A stretch of DNA of 64,000 nucleotides from Limnohabitans sp. (GCF_023910625.1 NZ_JAAVVW010000003.1:1550001-1614000), one strand, 5' to 3'; numbered from the stretch's first letter, positions 34,084 to 43,537 are shown. Numbers and translations: made by a program. The notes: generated from the letters alone by a model not told the origin.

Positions 34084-35226
34084 ATGTTGTCTTGGGACGA
34101 TCAATTCAAACCCGCTTTGCAACCTGCAATGCCCCCATTGTCTGGCGCACAAACCTCTGCCGGCATTGCATCTGCGTCTTCAGTATCTGGCAATGCTCCA
34201 GCTGCGCCTCATCGCATGAATGCTGCAGACAAGCGGATCATCAACGGTCAAACCGACGTCAACCAGTTGGTGCCGTTCAAATACAAATGGGCTTGGGAAA
34301 AATACCTTGCCACTTGCGCCAATCACTGGATGCCGCAAGAAGTGAACATGAACCGCGACATCGCTTTGTGGAAAGACCCCAATGGACTGACCGAAGATGA
34401 GCGTCGGATGGTCAAACGGAACCTCGGTTTTTTTGTCACCGCTGACTCTCTGGCGGCTAACAACATCACGCTGGGAACGTACCGCCACATCACAGCTCCC
34501 GAGTGCCGTCAGTTCTTGCTGCGGCAAGCCTTTGAAGAAGCCATTCACACACACGCTTACCAGTACATCGTGGAATCGCTGGGCTTGGATGAAAGTGAAA
34601 TCTTCAACGCTTACAACGAAATCAAATCGATTCGCGACAAGGATGAGTTTCTGATCCCATTCATCAACGTGATCATGGATCCGAACTTCAAGACTGGTAC
34701 TCAGCAAACTGACCAAACATTACTCAAGTCGCTCATTGTTTTTGCCTGCCTGATGGAAGGTCTGTTCTTTTATGTCGGTTTCACGCAGATTTTGGCATTG
34801 GGTCGCCAAAACAAAATGACCGGTGCTGCCGAGCAATATCAGTACATCTTGCGTGATGAGTCCATGCATTGCAATTTCGGTATTGATCTCATCAACACCA
34901 TCAAGCACGAAAACCCTCAGCTTTGGACACCTGAGTTCAGGGCGGAAATCAAGGAATTGTTCTTGCACGCCGTTGAATTGGAGTACCGTTATGCTGAAGA
35001 CACCATGCCACGTGGTGTGCTGGGCATGAACGCATCGATGTTCAAAGGTTATTTGCGATACATCGCTAACCGCCGAGCCACACAAATCGGATTGGAGGCA
35101 CTTTTCCCCAACGAGGAGAATCCTTTCCCGTGGATGAGTGAGATGATTGACCTGAAAAAAGAACGTAATTTCTTTGAAACGCGGGTCATTGAGTACCAAA
35201 CTGGCGGCGCCCTGTCTTGGGACTGA
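34084..35226 (+). CDS. nrdB: Class Ia ribonucleotide reductase, beta subunit
   Basis: A 380-residue ferritin-like R2 subunit that holds the diiron-tyrosyl radical. Iron ligands are visible in [12 protein letters not shown] (Asp), the [12 protein letters not shown] helix (Glu, His), GLFFYVGF (Glu just before), and [10 protein letters not shown] (Glu, His). [14 protein letters not shown] and the C-terminal acidic/aromatic tail bind NrdA. The ATG at 34084 starts MLSWDDQF. The upstream 39 nt are in frame but without family character. Confidence 0.96.
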   Translation: MLSWDDQFKPALQPAMPPLSGAQTSAGIASASSVSGNAPAAPHRMNAADKRIINGQTDVNQLVPFKYKWAWEKYLATCANHWMPQEVNMNRDIALWKDPNGLTEDERRMVKRNLGFFVTADSLAANNITLGTYRHITAPECRQFLLRQAFEEAIHTHAYQYIVESLGLDESEIFNAYNEIKSIRDKDEFLIPFINVIMDPNFKTGTQQTDQTLLKSLIVFACLMEGLFFYVGFTQILALGRQNKMTGAAEQYQYILRDESMHCNFGIDLINTIKHENPQLWTPEFRAEIKELFLHAVELEYRYAEDTMPRGVLGMNASMFKGYLRYIANRRATQIGLEALFPNEENPFPWMSEMIDLKKERNFFETRVIEYQTGGALSWD

Positions 35227-35260
35227 TCTTCTGAATATCTCGACAATGTCACCCCTCTTC

Positions 35261-35307
35261 AAGCCACACGCAACATTTCCTACTGGTGATGGGCCGTGTG
35301 GCTTTTC
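35261..35307 (+). terminator. Rho-independent terminator of nrdAB
   Basis: Perfect 10-bp stem AAGCCACACG (35261-35270) and CGTGTGGCTT (35295-35304), continuing into a short T run (CTTTTC). It lies 34 bp after the nrdB stop. Confidence 0.75.
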
Positions 35308-35418
35308 TGTGTTCATGGTGTTGAGTTATGACTCAGCGCCATGGATCGTTTTGTGCATTCCAACAGGCACCAAGCGTTCCCTTTCCGTTGAGTTCTCAAC
35401 TTGATCAAGGAGAAAATC

Positions 35419-35919
35419 ATGGCAACTGCAAAAAAAGTAGCAGCTAAAAAAGCTGCCCCAGCAAAGAAGGCCGTTGCGGCGAAGAAACCTGCCGCTAAAA
35501 AAGTAACGGCTAAAAAGCCAGCAGCTAAAAAGCCAGCAGCTAAAAAGCCAGCAGCCAAAAAGCCAGCAGCTAAAAAGCCAGCAGCTAAAAAGCCAGCAGC
35601 CAAAAAGCCAGCAGCCAAAAAGCCAGCAGCCAAAAAGCCAGCAGCCAAAAAGCCAGCAGCTAAAAAGCCAGCAGCCAAAAAGCCAGCAGCCAAAAAGCCA
35701 GCAGCTAAAAAGCCAGCAGCTAAAAAAGCGGCACCCGCTAAGAAAGCAGCAGCCAAGAAAACTGCTGCCAAAAAGCCAGCAGCCAAAAAAGCTGTCGTAA
35801 AAAAGGCTGCCAAAAAACCAGCTGCAAAGAAGGCATCCAAAGCACCCGCTGCCCCTGCTGCACAAACGACTCTGAATCCTCAAGCTGCATGGCCGTTTCC
35901 TTCGGCCGCCAAGCCCTGA
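35419..35919 (+). CDS. Histone H1-like DNA-binding protein (Lys/Ala/Pro repeat)
   Basis: A 166-residue, extremely basic protein composed almost wholly of AAKKP pentapeptides, ending in a non-repetitive tail ([17 protein letters not shown]). Such proteins (HctB/H1-like, common in Burkholderiales) bind DNA without sequence specificity and may compact the nucleoid. The start at 35419 has AAGGAG seven bases upstream. The gene has its own strong terminator. A perfect 15-bp tandem array in the middle can expand or contract in frame, so length should vary between strains. Confidence 0.9.
   Translation: MATAKKVAAKKAAPAKKAVAAKKPAAKKVTAKKPAAKKPAAKKPAAKKPAAKKPAAKKPAAKKPAAKKPAAKKPAAKKPAAKKPAAKKPAAKKPAAKKPAAKKAAPAKKAAAKKTAAKKPAAKKAVVKKAAKKPAAKKASKAPAAPAAQTTLNPQAAWPFPSAAKP
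35521..35715 (+). repeat. 15-bp tandem array within the histone-like gene (13 units)
   Basis: Thirteen consecutive units of GCAGCYAAAAAGCCA, differing only by C or T at one synonymous position, flanked by degenerate units on both sides. Each unit adds AAKKP. Because units are 15 bp, copy-number change keeps the frame. Confidence 0.95.
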
Positions 35920-35948
35920 TTCATCTGTCTGACGTTAGCACCACAAAG

Positions 35949-35979
35949 CCCGTCACTGTCTACAGTGACGGGTTTTTTT
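35949..35979 (+). terminator. Rho-independent terminator of the histone-like gene
   Basis: Perfect 10-bp stem CCCGTCACTG/CAGTGACGGG with a 4-nt loop, followed by seven T (35973-35979). Confidence 0.92.
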
Positions 35980-36002
35980 ATGCCTCGGGTCGCCGGGGAT
36001 AC

Positions 36003-36848
36003 TCAAGGGTAAAAGCTCAAGAGGCGATACTGACTAAACACAATACCTCGGTCTACCAAAAGAGGCAACGATCCTGACCAGACTTGACCTGGTGCCAAAA
36101 CTGCTGGTGCCTTCATCTCGGTAGAAGAAAAGACACGTCGTACGATGGGATTGTTGAACTCATCCAGCAGTGAAAGCTCCAAAGAAGTTGTGCCCACTTC
36201 GATGGGTCGCGTGTTACGAAGCGACCAACTCAAAACGTATACGTCGCCGCTTTGTTCAAAACTATCGCCTTCCATGACAATCGCCTGCGGATCCAGCAAT
36301 GGCTTCACCTCACAATTGAACGGCCGGCACAAGTGCTGCAAAACAATCCGGTTTTGAGGCCACAAGGCTGCGATGACGTGGCGCTGAATGAGAAACAGTT
36401 GGCCCAGCAGCAAGAAACCTGTGAAAACCATAGCGGCATAAAGAAAAAATCGCGATGGGACTTTGGCCTTATCCATATCAGGCCGCACGGCCGAGTCAAG
36501 GTGGCGCACATCCGGCTTGAAAGTCGCCAGTGCGTCCGAAAACGCCATCAGTTCAGCACTGGCACCATGCGCGGAGATTGGTTCAATACTGGACCGGTCC
36601 TCTTGCAAAAGCAAGTCTTCTAAATCAACACGTGGAGTCGATTTTTCAGAAATTGCTTCACCAGATGGTAACGCCACATCCTCTGCGTCTCTGAAGAAAG
36701 GGGCAGATGGCGCAGGCACATCCAGACCCGCACCATTGAATGTTTCCAGGCATTTTCCACAGCGAAGCCATCCGTAAGCAGCCTGAAGTTGCTGGACTTC
36801 AATCTTAAAGACGGCAACACAAGAGGGACAACGTATGATCCTGGACAT
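36003..36848 (-). CDS. Zinc-ribbon and DUF3426 domain membrane protein
   Basis: A 281-residue protein with an N-terminal zinc ribbon (CPSCVAVF at residues 8-15 and LRCGKCLETF at 29-38). An acidic/variable linker, one TM helix near residues 135-155 (FFLYAAMVFTGFLLLGQLFLI), and a C-terminal DUF3426 domain (VYVLSWSLRNTRPIEVGTTSLELSLLDEFNNPIVRR) follow. The domain would be periplasmic. Function is unknown; the gene usually follows prmA in betaproteobacteria, as here. A TACAAT six bases before its ATG may give it a separate leaderless transcript. Confidence 0.85.
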   Translation of the reverse strand: MSRIIRCPSCVAVFKIEVQQLQAAYGWLRCGKCLETFNGAGLDVPAPSAPFFRDAEDVALPSGEAISEKSTPRVDLEDLLLQEDRSSIEPISAHGASAELMAFSDALATFKPDVRHLDSAVRPDMDKAKVPSRFFLYAAMVFTGFLLLGQLFLIQRHVIAALWPQNRIVLQHLCRPFNCEVKPLLDPQAIVMEGDSFEQSGDVYVLSWSLRNTRPIEVGTTSLELSLLDEFNNPIVRRVFSSTEMKAPAVLAPGQVWSGSLPLLVDRGIVFSQYRLLSFYP

Positions 36849-36854
36849 ATCCCG

Positions 36855-36860
36855 ATTGTA
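36855..36860 (-). promoter_or_regulatory. -10-like hexamer 6 nt before the DUF3426 start
   Basis: TACAAT on the minus strand, then CGGGAT, then ATG at 36848. Leaderless-type spacing. It lies in the 30-bp gap after prmA. Confidence 0.4.
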
Positions 36861-36878
36861 GTCAGACCCGCGCCCTGC

Positions 36879-37769
36879 TCATGGGGCAGATAGGACGCCT
36901 GTCATCAAGATCCACCCATCTTGGGTATCGCTCACTTCAAGACGGATCCACGGCGAGTAAGCGGCTACCAATTCATCGGCTTGCCGCTCAAGGATGCCAG
37001 CCAATACCAGATATCCACTCGAAGCAACGTGAGCGCACAACAATGGGGCCAGTACCCTGAGAGGAGTAGCGAGAATATTCGCAAAAACAGTCTGGTAATG
37101 ACCTTGCGCCTGATCGGGAAGACCGGCACGTAAAACCACACCATTGGCCAGCGCATTCAATTGCGTGGCATTCACAGCGGCTTCATCAATATCAACTGCA
37201 TCGATGTCCAACGCTCCAAATTTGGCGGCACCTATTGCCAAGATGCCCGATCCACAACCATAGTCCAAGACACGCTGTCCTTGCAGATTGTGACGAGCAA
37301 TCCAGCGTAAACACATGCGCGTGGTCGGATGGGTCCCCGTACCAAAGGCAAGCCCGGGATCCAAACGGATGATCTGCCGAGCTTGCGCTGGCGGCTCATG
37401 CCATGTCGGGACGATCCAGAAATCGGACAAAACTTCAACGGGCGCAAACTGAGACTGGGTTAAGCGGACCCAGTCGTGGTCTTCCAGTGCTTGGATACCC
37501 TGAATTTCGCAATGCTCAAAGAAATCCTGAGCAGTGAGCAAAACAGCGGCTTCTTTAGCTACGGTCTCTTGAGCAAACAACGCCACCATGCGCGAGCATT
37601 GCCAACCCTCCTTTGGAGGTGGCATTCCAGGCTCACCAAACAAGGCCTGCTCGGCTGGTGTTTGTGCATCTGCATCTTCCACTGACACGCTCAATGCATC
37701 GAGAGCACCCAAGGCTTCGCTCACGATATCCACCCTGTTTTCGGGGCAAAGCAGGCTCAACTCAAACAT
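36879..37769 (-). CDS. prmA: Ribosomal protein L11 methyltransferase
   Basis: A 296-residue SAM-dependent methyltransferase that trimethylates ribosomal protein L11. The N-terminal L11-recognition domain is followed by RLDPGLAFGTGTHPTTRMCL and motif I VLDYGCGSGILAIGAAKFGA near residue 165, then VDIDEAAVNAT and FANILATPL (the NPP-like motif IV). The 6-bp gap to accC indicates one operon, accB-accC-prmA-DUF3426. Confidence 0.95.
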   Translation of the reverse strand: MFELSLLCPENRVDIVSEALGALDALSVSVEDADAQTPAEQALFGEPGMPPPKEGWQCSRMVALFAQETVAKEAAVLLTAQDFFEHCEIQGIQALEDHDWVRLTQSQFAPVEVLSDFWIVPTWHEPPAQARQIIRLDPGLAFGTGTHPTTRMCLRWIARHNLQGQRVLDYGCGSGILAIGAAKFGALDIDAVDIDEAAVNATQLNALANGVVLRAGLPDQAQGHYQTVFANILATPLRVLAPLLCAHVASSGYLVLAGILERQADELVAAYSPWIRLEVSDTQDGWILMTGVLSAP

Positions 37770-37775
37770 GGGTTC

Positions 37776-39125
37776 TCAGCGTTTATGTTGGCTCAGCCAG
37801 TGTTCCAAATAATGGATGTTGGTGCCGCCTTGCATGAACTTGGCATCCACCATCAGTTCGCGATGCAGCGGAATATTGGTCTGAATCCCCTCAATCACGG
37901 TCTCATTCAGAGCCGTCTGCATTCGCGCCAAAGCTTGCTCTCGGGTATCGCCATGGACAATCAGCTTGCCGATCATCGAATCGTAATTGGGCGGCACAAA
38001 GTAATTGTTGTACACATGCGAATCGACGCGAACGCCAGGACCACCGGGCATATGCCAAGAGGTGACGCGCCCTGGGGAAGGGGTAAATTTGAAGGGGTCT
38101 TCTGCATTGATTCGACATTCGATGGCATGGCCACGAATCTCAATTTGACGTTGCGTGAAGGGCAGTTTTTCACCCGCAGCCACCATGATCTGGGTCTTCA
38201 CGATGTCCACGCCTGTTACCCACTCGGTGACCGGATGTTCGACCTGAACACGGGTATTCATTTCAATGAAATAAAACTCACCATTTTCGTAAAGGAACTC
38301 AAACGTTCCCGCACCACGGTAGTTGATTTTTTTGCACGCGGCAACACAGCGGTCACCAATCTTGTCAATCAATTTTCGAGCGATGCCAGGGGCAGGCGCT
38401 TCTTCGATCACCTTTTGGTGACGACGCTGCATCGAGCAATCACGCTCACCCAGGTAAACCGCATTGCGGTGCTTATCAGCAATGATCTGAATTTCAACGT
38501 GACGCGGGTTTTGCAGGAATTTTTCCAAGTAAACCGCTGGATTGCCAAAGGCCGCGCCAGCTTCCGCTTTTGTCATCTGAACCGCATTGATCAGCGCTGC
38601 CTCGGTGTGAACGACCCGCATACCTCGTCCACCTCCACCCCCTGCAGCTTTGATGATGACGGGGTACCCCACCGACTTGGCAATGCGACGCACCTGCACG
38701 GGATCATCAGGCAACTCACCATCGGAGCCCGGCACGCAAGGCACGCCAGCACGAATCATGGCTTGTTTCGCAGAGACCTTATCCCCCATGATGCGGATGG
38801 ATTCGGGGGTTGGCCCAATGAACTGGAAACCACTTTTCTCAACACGCTCAGCAAAATCGGCGTTTTCACTCAAGAAACCATAGCCGGGGTGAATCGCCTC
38901 TGCATCCGTGACTTCGGCAGCAGAAATGATGGCTGGCATGTTCAGATAGCTCAATGACGAAGCTGCGGGCCCGATACAGACGGCCTCTTCAGCCAGCTTC
39001 ACGTACTTGGCCTCTTTGTCGGCTTCGGAATAAACCATCACAGCCTTGACGCCCAGCTCGCGACAAGCACGCTGGATACGCAGGGCAATCTCGCCTCGGT
39101 TGGCGATCAGGATTTTCTTGAACAT
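37776..39125 (-). CDS. accC: Acetyl-CoA carboxylase biotin carboxylase subunit
   Basis: A full-length 449-residue biotin carboxylase that carboxylates the biotin of AccB with bicarbonate and ATP, the first step of fatty-acid synthesis. It opens [17 protein letters not shown]. The glycine-rich ATP loop is [13 protein letters not shown] (near residue 163), and the active-site segment [18 protein letters not shown] is near residue 288. It follows accB by 15 bp. Confidence 0.98.
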   Translation of the reverse strand: MFKKILIANRGEIALRIQRACRELGVKAVMVYSEADKEAKYVKLAEEAVCIGPAASSLSYLNMPAIISAAEVTDAEAIHPGYGFLSENADFAERVEKSGFQFIGPTPESIRIMGDKVSAKQAMIRAGVPCVPGSDGELPDDPVQVRRIAKSVGYPVIIKAAGGGGGRGMRVVHTEAALINAVQMTKAEAGAAFGNPAVYLEKFLQNPRHVEIQIIADKHRNAVYLGERDCSMQRRHQKVIEEAPAPGIARKLIDKIGDRCVAACKKINYRGAGTFEFLYENGEFYFIEMNTRVQVEHPVTEWVTGVDIVKTQIMVAAGEKLPFTQRQIEIRGHAIECRINAEDPFKFTPSPGRVTSWHMPGGPGVRVDSHVYNNYFVPPNYDSMIGKLIVHGDTREQALARMQTALNETVIEGIQTNIPLHRELMVDAKFMQGGTNIHYLEHWLSQHKR

Positions 39126-39140
39126 GAAATCCTCGTGGTT

Positions 39141-39596
39141 TTATTCGACGATGAACAATGGCTGACCGTATTCAACCGCTTGCCCGTTCTCACACAAAAT
39201 CTGCGTGACAGTGCCGGCCTTGTCGGACTCGATCTCGTTGAGGATCTTCATGGCCTCGATGATGCAAAGGGTGTCACCCTCCTTGACCACCGAGCCGATC
39301 TGGATGAAAGGGGCCGAGCCGGGGCTGGAAGAGCGGTAAAAAGTGCCGACCATGGGCGATTTGACGGCATGACCGATGGCCGTCTCAGCGACCGGTGGTA
39401 CTTCAACTGCAGGGGCTGTTGGTGCCGCCACATTGGGAGGCGCTACAACGGGCAAAGCTGGCTGCACCACCACTGGCGCAGTCACCCCTATGCTTTTAAC
39501 AATACGCACCTTGCCTTCGGCTTCGGTGATTTCCAGCTCGGAAACGTTCGAATCGGACACCAGGTCAATCAGTGTTTTGAGTTTGCGCAAATCCAT
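39141..39596 (-). CDS. accB: Acetyl-CoA carboxylase biotin carboxyl carrier protein
   Basis: A 151-residue BCCP: N-terminal dimerisation region (MDLRKLKTLIDLVSDSNVSELEI), a Pro/Ala/Val-rich flexible linker (about residues 38-75), and the biotinyl domain with the biotinylated lysine in CIIEAMKILNEIESD. The start has a strong GGAGGATCT ribosome site. Upstream lies a 157-bp A/T-rich gap with TAAATT as a possible -10. Confidence 0.96.
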   Translation of the reverse strand: MDLRKLKTLIDLVSDSNVSELEITEAEGKVRIVKSIGVTAPVVVQPALPVVAPPNVAAPTAPAVEVPPVAETAIGHAVKSPMVGTFYRSSSPGSAPFIQIGSVVKEGDTLCIIEAMKILNEIESDKAGTVTQILCENGQAVEYGQPLFIVE

Positions 39597-39753
39597 AGAT
39601 CCTCCAATGCTTTGAGCACGTGTAATTGATCGAATTTACACTAATTTTCCGCAAAACCTTCGATTTTGGCTTTTCTTGTTTTCATCGAACTTGAAAGAAA
39701 TGCAAACGACAAAAAACAAGGTACAAAAGAAAGAAAAGCGTTGGAAAATCGAT

Positions 39754-40314
39754 TCAGGTCGCTGATTGACGCCACTGAGTCAAGTCTTCAGCAGTGATTT
39801 GCCCCATCTTTTGTCGCCAAATGCTCCCATCTGGCCTGAAAAACACTGTAAAAGGCAAACCACCAACAGTATTCCCCAAAGACTTTGCCAAACTCGTCCC
39901 CTCCAAGCCGGCCAAACCCACAGGGAACGCCAAGGGATGTCGAGCCAGGAAACGACGCACAGCACTGGGCTGGTCTATCGCCAAAGCAAGAACTTGATAA
40001 CCGATTCGGTTGTTCTCACGCCAAAAGGCGTCAATCATCGGCAATTCTTCAATGCAAGGAGGACACCATGTGGCCCAGAAATTGAGCAACAGCCGTTGGC
40101 CTTTAAACTGCGTCATGCTCAGACTCCCCCCCCCAGTCGTTTCAAACTGTTGCTCCCAGAAAGAGTGACTCACGACATCGTTCAGCTCTTCTGGTTCAAA
40201 ACGCCGAAGGGCCAGACCCACACCTGCCACAGTCGCAGCCGCACCGGCCCCCAATAAAAGATTGCGGCGCCCAGGGTCATGGCTTGAAGTAGTCATCCCA
40301 GCATTGTCTTTCAT
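39754..40314 (-). CDS. TlpA/ResA-like thioredoxin-fold protein
   Basis: A 186-residue envelope thiol-disulfide protein. The N-terminus has a twin-Arg-like, signal-like segment (GRRNLLLGAGAAATVAGVGLAL). The thioredoxin fold carries the active site WATWCPPCIEELP (near residue 83) and the cis-Pro region VGGLPFTVFFRPDG. Likely roles are cytochrome c thiol reduction or general periplasmic reduction. Its ATG overlaps the stop of the preceding conserved gene (ATGA). Confidence 0.88.
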   Translation of the reverse strand: MKDNAGMTTSSHDPGRRNLLLGAGAAATVAGVGLALRRFEPEELNDVVSHSFWEQQFETTGGGSLSMTQFKGQRLLLNFWATWCPPCIEELPMIDAFWRENNRIGYQVLALAIDQPSAVRRFLARHPLAFPVGLAGLEGTSLAKSLGNTVGGLPFTVFFRPDGSIWRQKMGQITAEDLTQWRQSAT

Positions 40315-40895
40315 GCCGCCAGCAGGCGCTCCAAGGCCGCCAAATCCCCCCGCGGCGAGCGGCCTTGCGTGTCGGGCAGCAAGGCCCCACGCAGATCGTC
40401 CAGATCATAAATGCGCAGGTGCACCCCCACATCTTCGCTCAACGCTTCACAAAAAATGTGAACGCTCAGCACATCCACAGCGTCCCCGTGCAGCCCCCGC
40501 GCAGTTTGCACGTCGTAGCGTTGGTTCTGGTTGATCAAGGCGATCTCGGCCGATTTGGGGTCATCGCAAAACAAAGCCAGGTCCACATCGCACAGGCGCG
40601 TGGCCCAACCTTGCCAAACCGCACCACCCAAGTGCGGGCGAAATTCGGCCAAGCGTTGCATCCAGACCCTTGCCAAATCACGCAAAGCCAGCAACTCGCC
40701 GGGCTGGGTGTCGGCGCAAAACAAGGCGATGTAGTCGCGCACCTCGGTCTCGACCACGTCGTTGGCGGGCAATGCGGTACGGCTGGGCAGGCCCAGTTCT
40801 TTGAGGGCGCGGTGCTTGGCCGGACCAAAAGCCAGGCCTTCTTCCACCACCAAACGGGCGGCGGTGGCGGCAATTTCAAGGGCAAGGTCGTTCAT
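40311..40895 (-). CDS. Conserved hypothetical protein (possible nucleotidyltransferase-like fold)
   Basis: A 194-residue cytosolic protein without a recognised named family. Residues around 95-115 (LGGAVWQGWATRLCDVDLALFCDD) look like the Gly-rich loop and acidic pair of minimal nucleotidyltransferases; VDVLSVHIFCEALSEDVGVHLRIYDLDDLRGAL follows. That similarity is by eye and tentative. Translation probably starts at the ATG at 40895. It is divergent from mpl by 59 bp and coupled to the TlpA-like gene downstream. Confidence 0.7.
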   Translation of the reverse strand: MNDLALEIAATAARLVVEEGLAFGPAKHRALKELGLPSRTALPANDVVETEVRDYIALFCADTQPGELLALRDLARVWMQRLAEFRPHLGGAVWQGWATRLCDVDLALFCDDPKSAEIALINQNQRYDVQTARGLHGDAVDVLSVHIFCEALSEDVGVHLRIYDLDDLRGALLPDTQGRSPRGDLAALERLLAA

Positions 40896-40942
40896 GGGCA
40901 CCGATTGTGACCCGGCCAAGGCGAGACCGAGCCGCTGCCCCC

Positions 40943-40948
40943 TAAAAT
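40943..40948 (+). promoter_or_regulatory. -10-like hexamer 6 nt before mpl
   Basis: TAAAAT, then CCGGGC, then ATG at 40955, with no room for a ribosome site. One of the clearest leaderless-type starts in the window. Confidence 0.5.
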
Positions 40949-40954
40949 CCGGGC

Positions 40955-42322
40955 ATGCATATTCATATTTTGGGCATTTGTGGCACCTTCATGGGTGGAT
41001 TGGCGGCACTGGCGCGAGAAGCCGGGCATCGGGTCACCGGATGTGATGCAGGCGTTTACCCGCCGATGAGCGACCAATTGCGCGCATTGGGCATCGAGCT
41101 GATCGAAGGCTTTGACACCGAACAAATGGCCTTGAAACCCGATGTGTTCGTGATCGGGAACGTGGTCAGCCGCGCACGACTGCCCGACGGCAACCCCAAA
41201 TTTCCGTTAATGGAAGCGATTTTGGAAGCCGGCGCGCCCTACACCAGCGGCCCGCAATGGCTGTTGGAGCATGTATTGCACGGCCAGCATGTGCTGGCTG
41301 TGGCGGGCACCCACGGCAAAACCACCACCACGTCCATGCTGGCCTGGGTGCTGGAACGGGCCGGACGCGCACCCGGCTTTTTGGTAGGCGGCGTGCCGCT
41401 GAACTTTGGCGTTTCGGCCCGCCTGGGGGGTGGCCAATACTTTGTCATCGAGGCCGACGAATACGACACCGCCTTTTTTGACAAGCGCAGCAAATTTGTC
41501 CACTACCGCCCGCGCACCGCCATCCTGAACAACCTGGAATTCGACCACGCCGACATTTTTGACGACCTGGCGGCCATCGAGCGCCAGTTCCATCACCTGG
41601 TGCGCACCGTCCCGGGCTCGGGTCGTGTGGTGGTCAATGGCCTGGAAGAGAGCCTGACGCGCGTGCTGGGCCAAGGCTGCTGGAGCGAAGTGCGCACGTT
41701 TGGTGCTGCCGTGAGCGACTTCGTGGCCGAGGGCGAGCCAGCGCAATTCAAGGTCTTGCAAGCAGGCAAAGCGGTGGCCGAGGTGCAGTGGGGCATTGGG
41801 GGCGTACACAACCAGCTCAATGCGCTGGCGACCATCGCTGCCGCCGAACATGTGGGGGTGAACCCAGCCTTGGCCGCACAGGCGCTGGCCAGTTTTGAAA
41901 ACGTCAAGCGCCGCATGGAAGTGCGCGGCCAAGTCAGGGGCGTGACTGTCTATGACGACTTTGCCCACCACCCCACGGCGATCCGCACCACCGTCAACGG
42001 CCTGCGCCGTCAGGTGGGCGGTGGCCGCATCCTTGCGATTTTTGAGCCGCGCAGCAACACCATGAAGCTGGGCAGCATGAAAGCGCAACTGCCTTGGAGC
42101 CTGGAAGAAGCCGATCTGGCCTTTTGCCACGCAGGGGGCCTGGGCTGGGACGCCACAGCAGCGCTCGAACCCATGGGAACGCGTGCGCAAGTGGGTGCCA
42201 ACATAGACGAAGTCATTGCACAAGTGCTGGCCCAGGCAAGGCCAGGCGATCACCTGCTGTGCATGAGCAACGGCGGCTTTGGCGGGATTCACGACCGACT
42301 TTTGCGGGCGCTGGCCGCCTGA
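40955..42322 (+). CDS. mpl: UDP-N-acetylmuramate:L-Ala-gamma-D-Glu-meso-DAP ligase
   Basis: A 455-residue Mur ligase-family enzyme that reattaches recycled murein tripeptide to UDP-MurNAc. N-terminal UDP-binding motif HILGICGTFMGGLA (residues 3-16), ATP loop VAGTHGKTTTTSMLAWVLE (near 115), metal-site EADEYDTAFFD, and C-terminal YDDFAHHPTAIRTT and EPRSNTM. This motif set distinguishes Mpl from MurC. It acts in the same recycling route as ampD, encoded 10 kb away. Confidence 0.96.
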   Translation: MHIHILGICGTFMGGLAALAREAGHRVTGCDAGVYPPMSDQLRALGIELIEGFDTEQMALKPDVFVIGNVVSRARLPDGNPKFPLMEAILEAGAPYTSGPQWLLEHVLHGQHVLAVAGTHGKTTTTSMLAWVLERAGRAPGFLVGGVPLNFGVSARLGGGQYFVIEADEYDTAFFDKRSKFVHYRPRTAILNNLEFDHADIFDDLAAIERQFHHLVRTVPGSGRVVVNGLEESLTRVLGQGCWSEVRTFGAAVSDFVAEGEPAQFKVLQAGKAVAEVQWGIGGVHNQLNALATIAAAEHVGVNPALAAQALASFENVKRRMEVRGQVRGVTVYDDFAHHPTAIRTTVNGLRRQVGGGRILAIFEPRSNTMKLGSMKAQLPWSLEEADLAFCHAGGLGWDATAALEPMGTRAQVGANIDEVIAQVLAQARPGDHLLCMSNGGFGGIHDRLLRALAA

Positions 42323-42331
42323 GCCTTTCTC

Positions 42332-43453
42332 TCAGCGGGCGCGACGCGCCTTCACCGCATCCGACAGCACCCGCAACACGCCTTCGCTGTCGCCCCAGCC
42401 GATGCAGGCGTCGGTGATGCTCTGGCCGTAGGTCAGCTTCGCCACATCGTGCTGACCGGGCGTGAACTTTTGGGCTCCGTCCACAATGTGGCTTTCGACC
42501 ATGACGCCAAACACCTGGCGTGAGCCGCCGCTGATCTGCGCTGCAATGTCTTTGGCCACATCGATCTGACGCTCGTGCTTTTTGCTGCTGTTGGCATGGC
42601 TACAGTCCACCATCAGGGTGGCGGGCAACTTGGCGGCCTCCAGTTCTTTGCAAGCCGCAGCCACGCTGTCGGCGTCGTAGTTAGGGGCTTTGCCGCCGCG
42701 CAAAATCACATGGCAATCCTGGTTGCCCTGGGTCTGCACGATGGCGACTTGGCCGTTTTTGTGGACCGACAAAAAGTGGTGGCCCCGGGCTGCGGCCTGG
42801 ATCGCGTCGGTTGCGATTTTGATGTTGCCATCGGTGCCATTCTTGAAACCGATGGGTGCCGACAGGCCCGAAGCCAGTTCGCGGTGCACTTGGCTCTCGG
42901 TGGTGCGCGCGCCAATGGCACCCCAGCTGATCAGGTCACCAATGTATTGGGGCGAAATTACGTCCAGGAACTCGCTGCCTGCGGGCACGCCCTGGCGGTT
43001 GATTTCAATCAGCAATTGGCGGGCGATGCGCAAACCTTCGTCGATGCGAAAACTCTCGTCCAGGTAAGGGTCGTTGATCAGACCCTTCCAACCCACGGTG
43101 GTGCGGGGTTTTTCGAAGTACACACGCATCACGATCTCGAGTGTGTCGGCGTATTTTTCGCGCAAAGGCTTCAAGCGGCGGGCGTAATCCAGCGCCGCGG
43201 CCGGGTCGTGGATCGAGCAAGGGCCAATGATGACCAGCAAACGGTCGTCTTTGCCGTGCACGATTTTTTGAATGGCTTTGCGGGTTTGGGCGATCAGGGT
43301 TTCCGTTGCCGTGCCGGCAATGGGAAAGAATCGGATCAAATGTTCTGGCGGTGGGAGCACGGTGATGTCCTTGATGCGTTCGTCGTCGGTCTGGCCTGTA
43401 CGGTCGGCGGCATTCGGATACCAGCTCTCAGGGGCAGTGGTTTTGGCGTTCAT
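42332..43453 (-). CDS. aroG: 3-deoxy-7-phosphoheptulonate (DAHP) synthase, class I
   Basis: A 373-residue AroF/AroG/AroH-type DAHP synthase that condenses PEP and erythrose-4-phosphate, the entry to aromatic amino-acid synthesis. Seen are VIIGPCSIHDPAAALDYA, MRVYFEKPRTTVGWKGLINDP, GARTTESQVHRELASGLS, GFKNGTDGN and the metal-site segment VDCSHANSSK. Feedback specificity (Phe, Tyr or Trp) cannot be read with certainty, so the symbol names the enzyme type. It is preceded by an attenuator with an aromatic-rich leader peptide and ends 9 bp from the convergent mpl stop. Confidence 0.93.
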   Translation of the reverse strand: MNAKTTAPESWYPNAADRTGQTDDERIKDITVLPPPEHLIRFFPIAGTATETLIAQTRKAIQKIVHGKDDRLLVIIGPCSIHDPAAALDYARRLKPLREKYADTLEIVMRVYFEKPRTTVGWKGLINDPYLDESFRIDEGLRIARQLLIEINRQGVPAGSEFLDVISPQYIGDLISWGAIGARTTESQVHRELASGLSAPIGFKNGTDGNIKIATDAIQAAARGHHFLSVHKNGQVAIVQTQGNQDCHVILRGGKAPNYDADSVAAACKELEAAKLPATLMVDCSHANSSKKHERQIDVAKDIAAQISGGSRQVFGVMVESHIVDGAQKFTPGQHDVAKLTYGQSITDACIGWGDSEGVLRVLSDAVKARRAR

Positions 43454-43481
43454 CGTGGACTCCTCGGATTGAAAAAAGGTG

Positions 43482-43515
43482 AAAAAAAACCGCCGGGCTT
43501 TGGGGCTCCGGCGGT
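43482..43515 (-). terminator. Attenuator terminator upstream of aroG
   Basis: In minus-strand sense ACCGCCGG, an 11-nt loop (AGCCCCAAAGC), CCGGCGGT and then a run of T. It lies between the leader peptide stop and the aroG start. The same CCGGCGG also occurs in the leader-peptide codons just after the aromatic run (about 43554-43562) and could pair with the first stem arm as an antiterminator. Confidence 0.85.
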
Positions 43516-43537
43516 GTGTGTCGAGATGTTCGGGTGC

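Noticed and set aside
35521-35715. Tandem 15-bp units considered as a CRISPR array.
   Set aside because: Units are contiguous with no spacers and are translated in frame as AAKKP.
35313-35883. Two long minus-strand frames opposite the histone-like gene, made of Ala/Gly/Phe/Leu or Trp/Cys/Phe repeats.
   Set aside because: They are the complement of the 15-bp tandem array and carry no start signals or family similarity.
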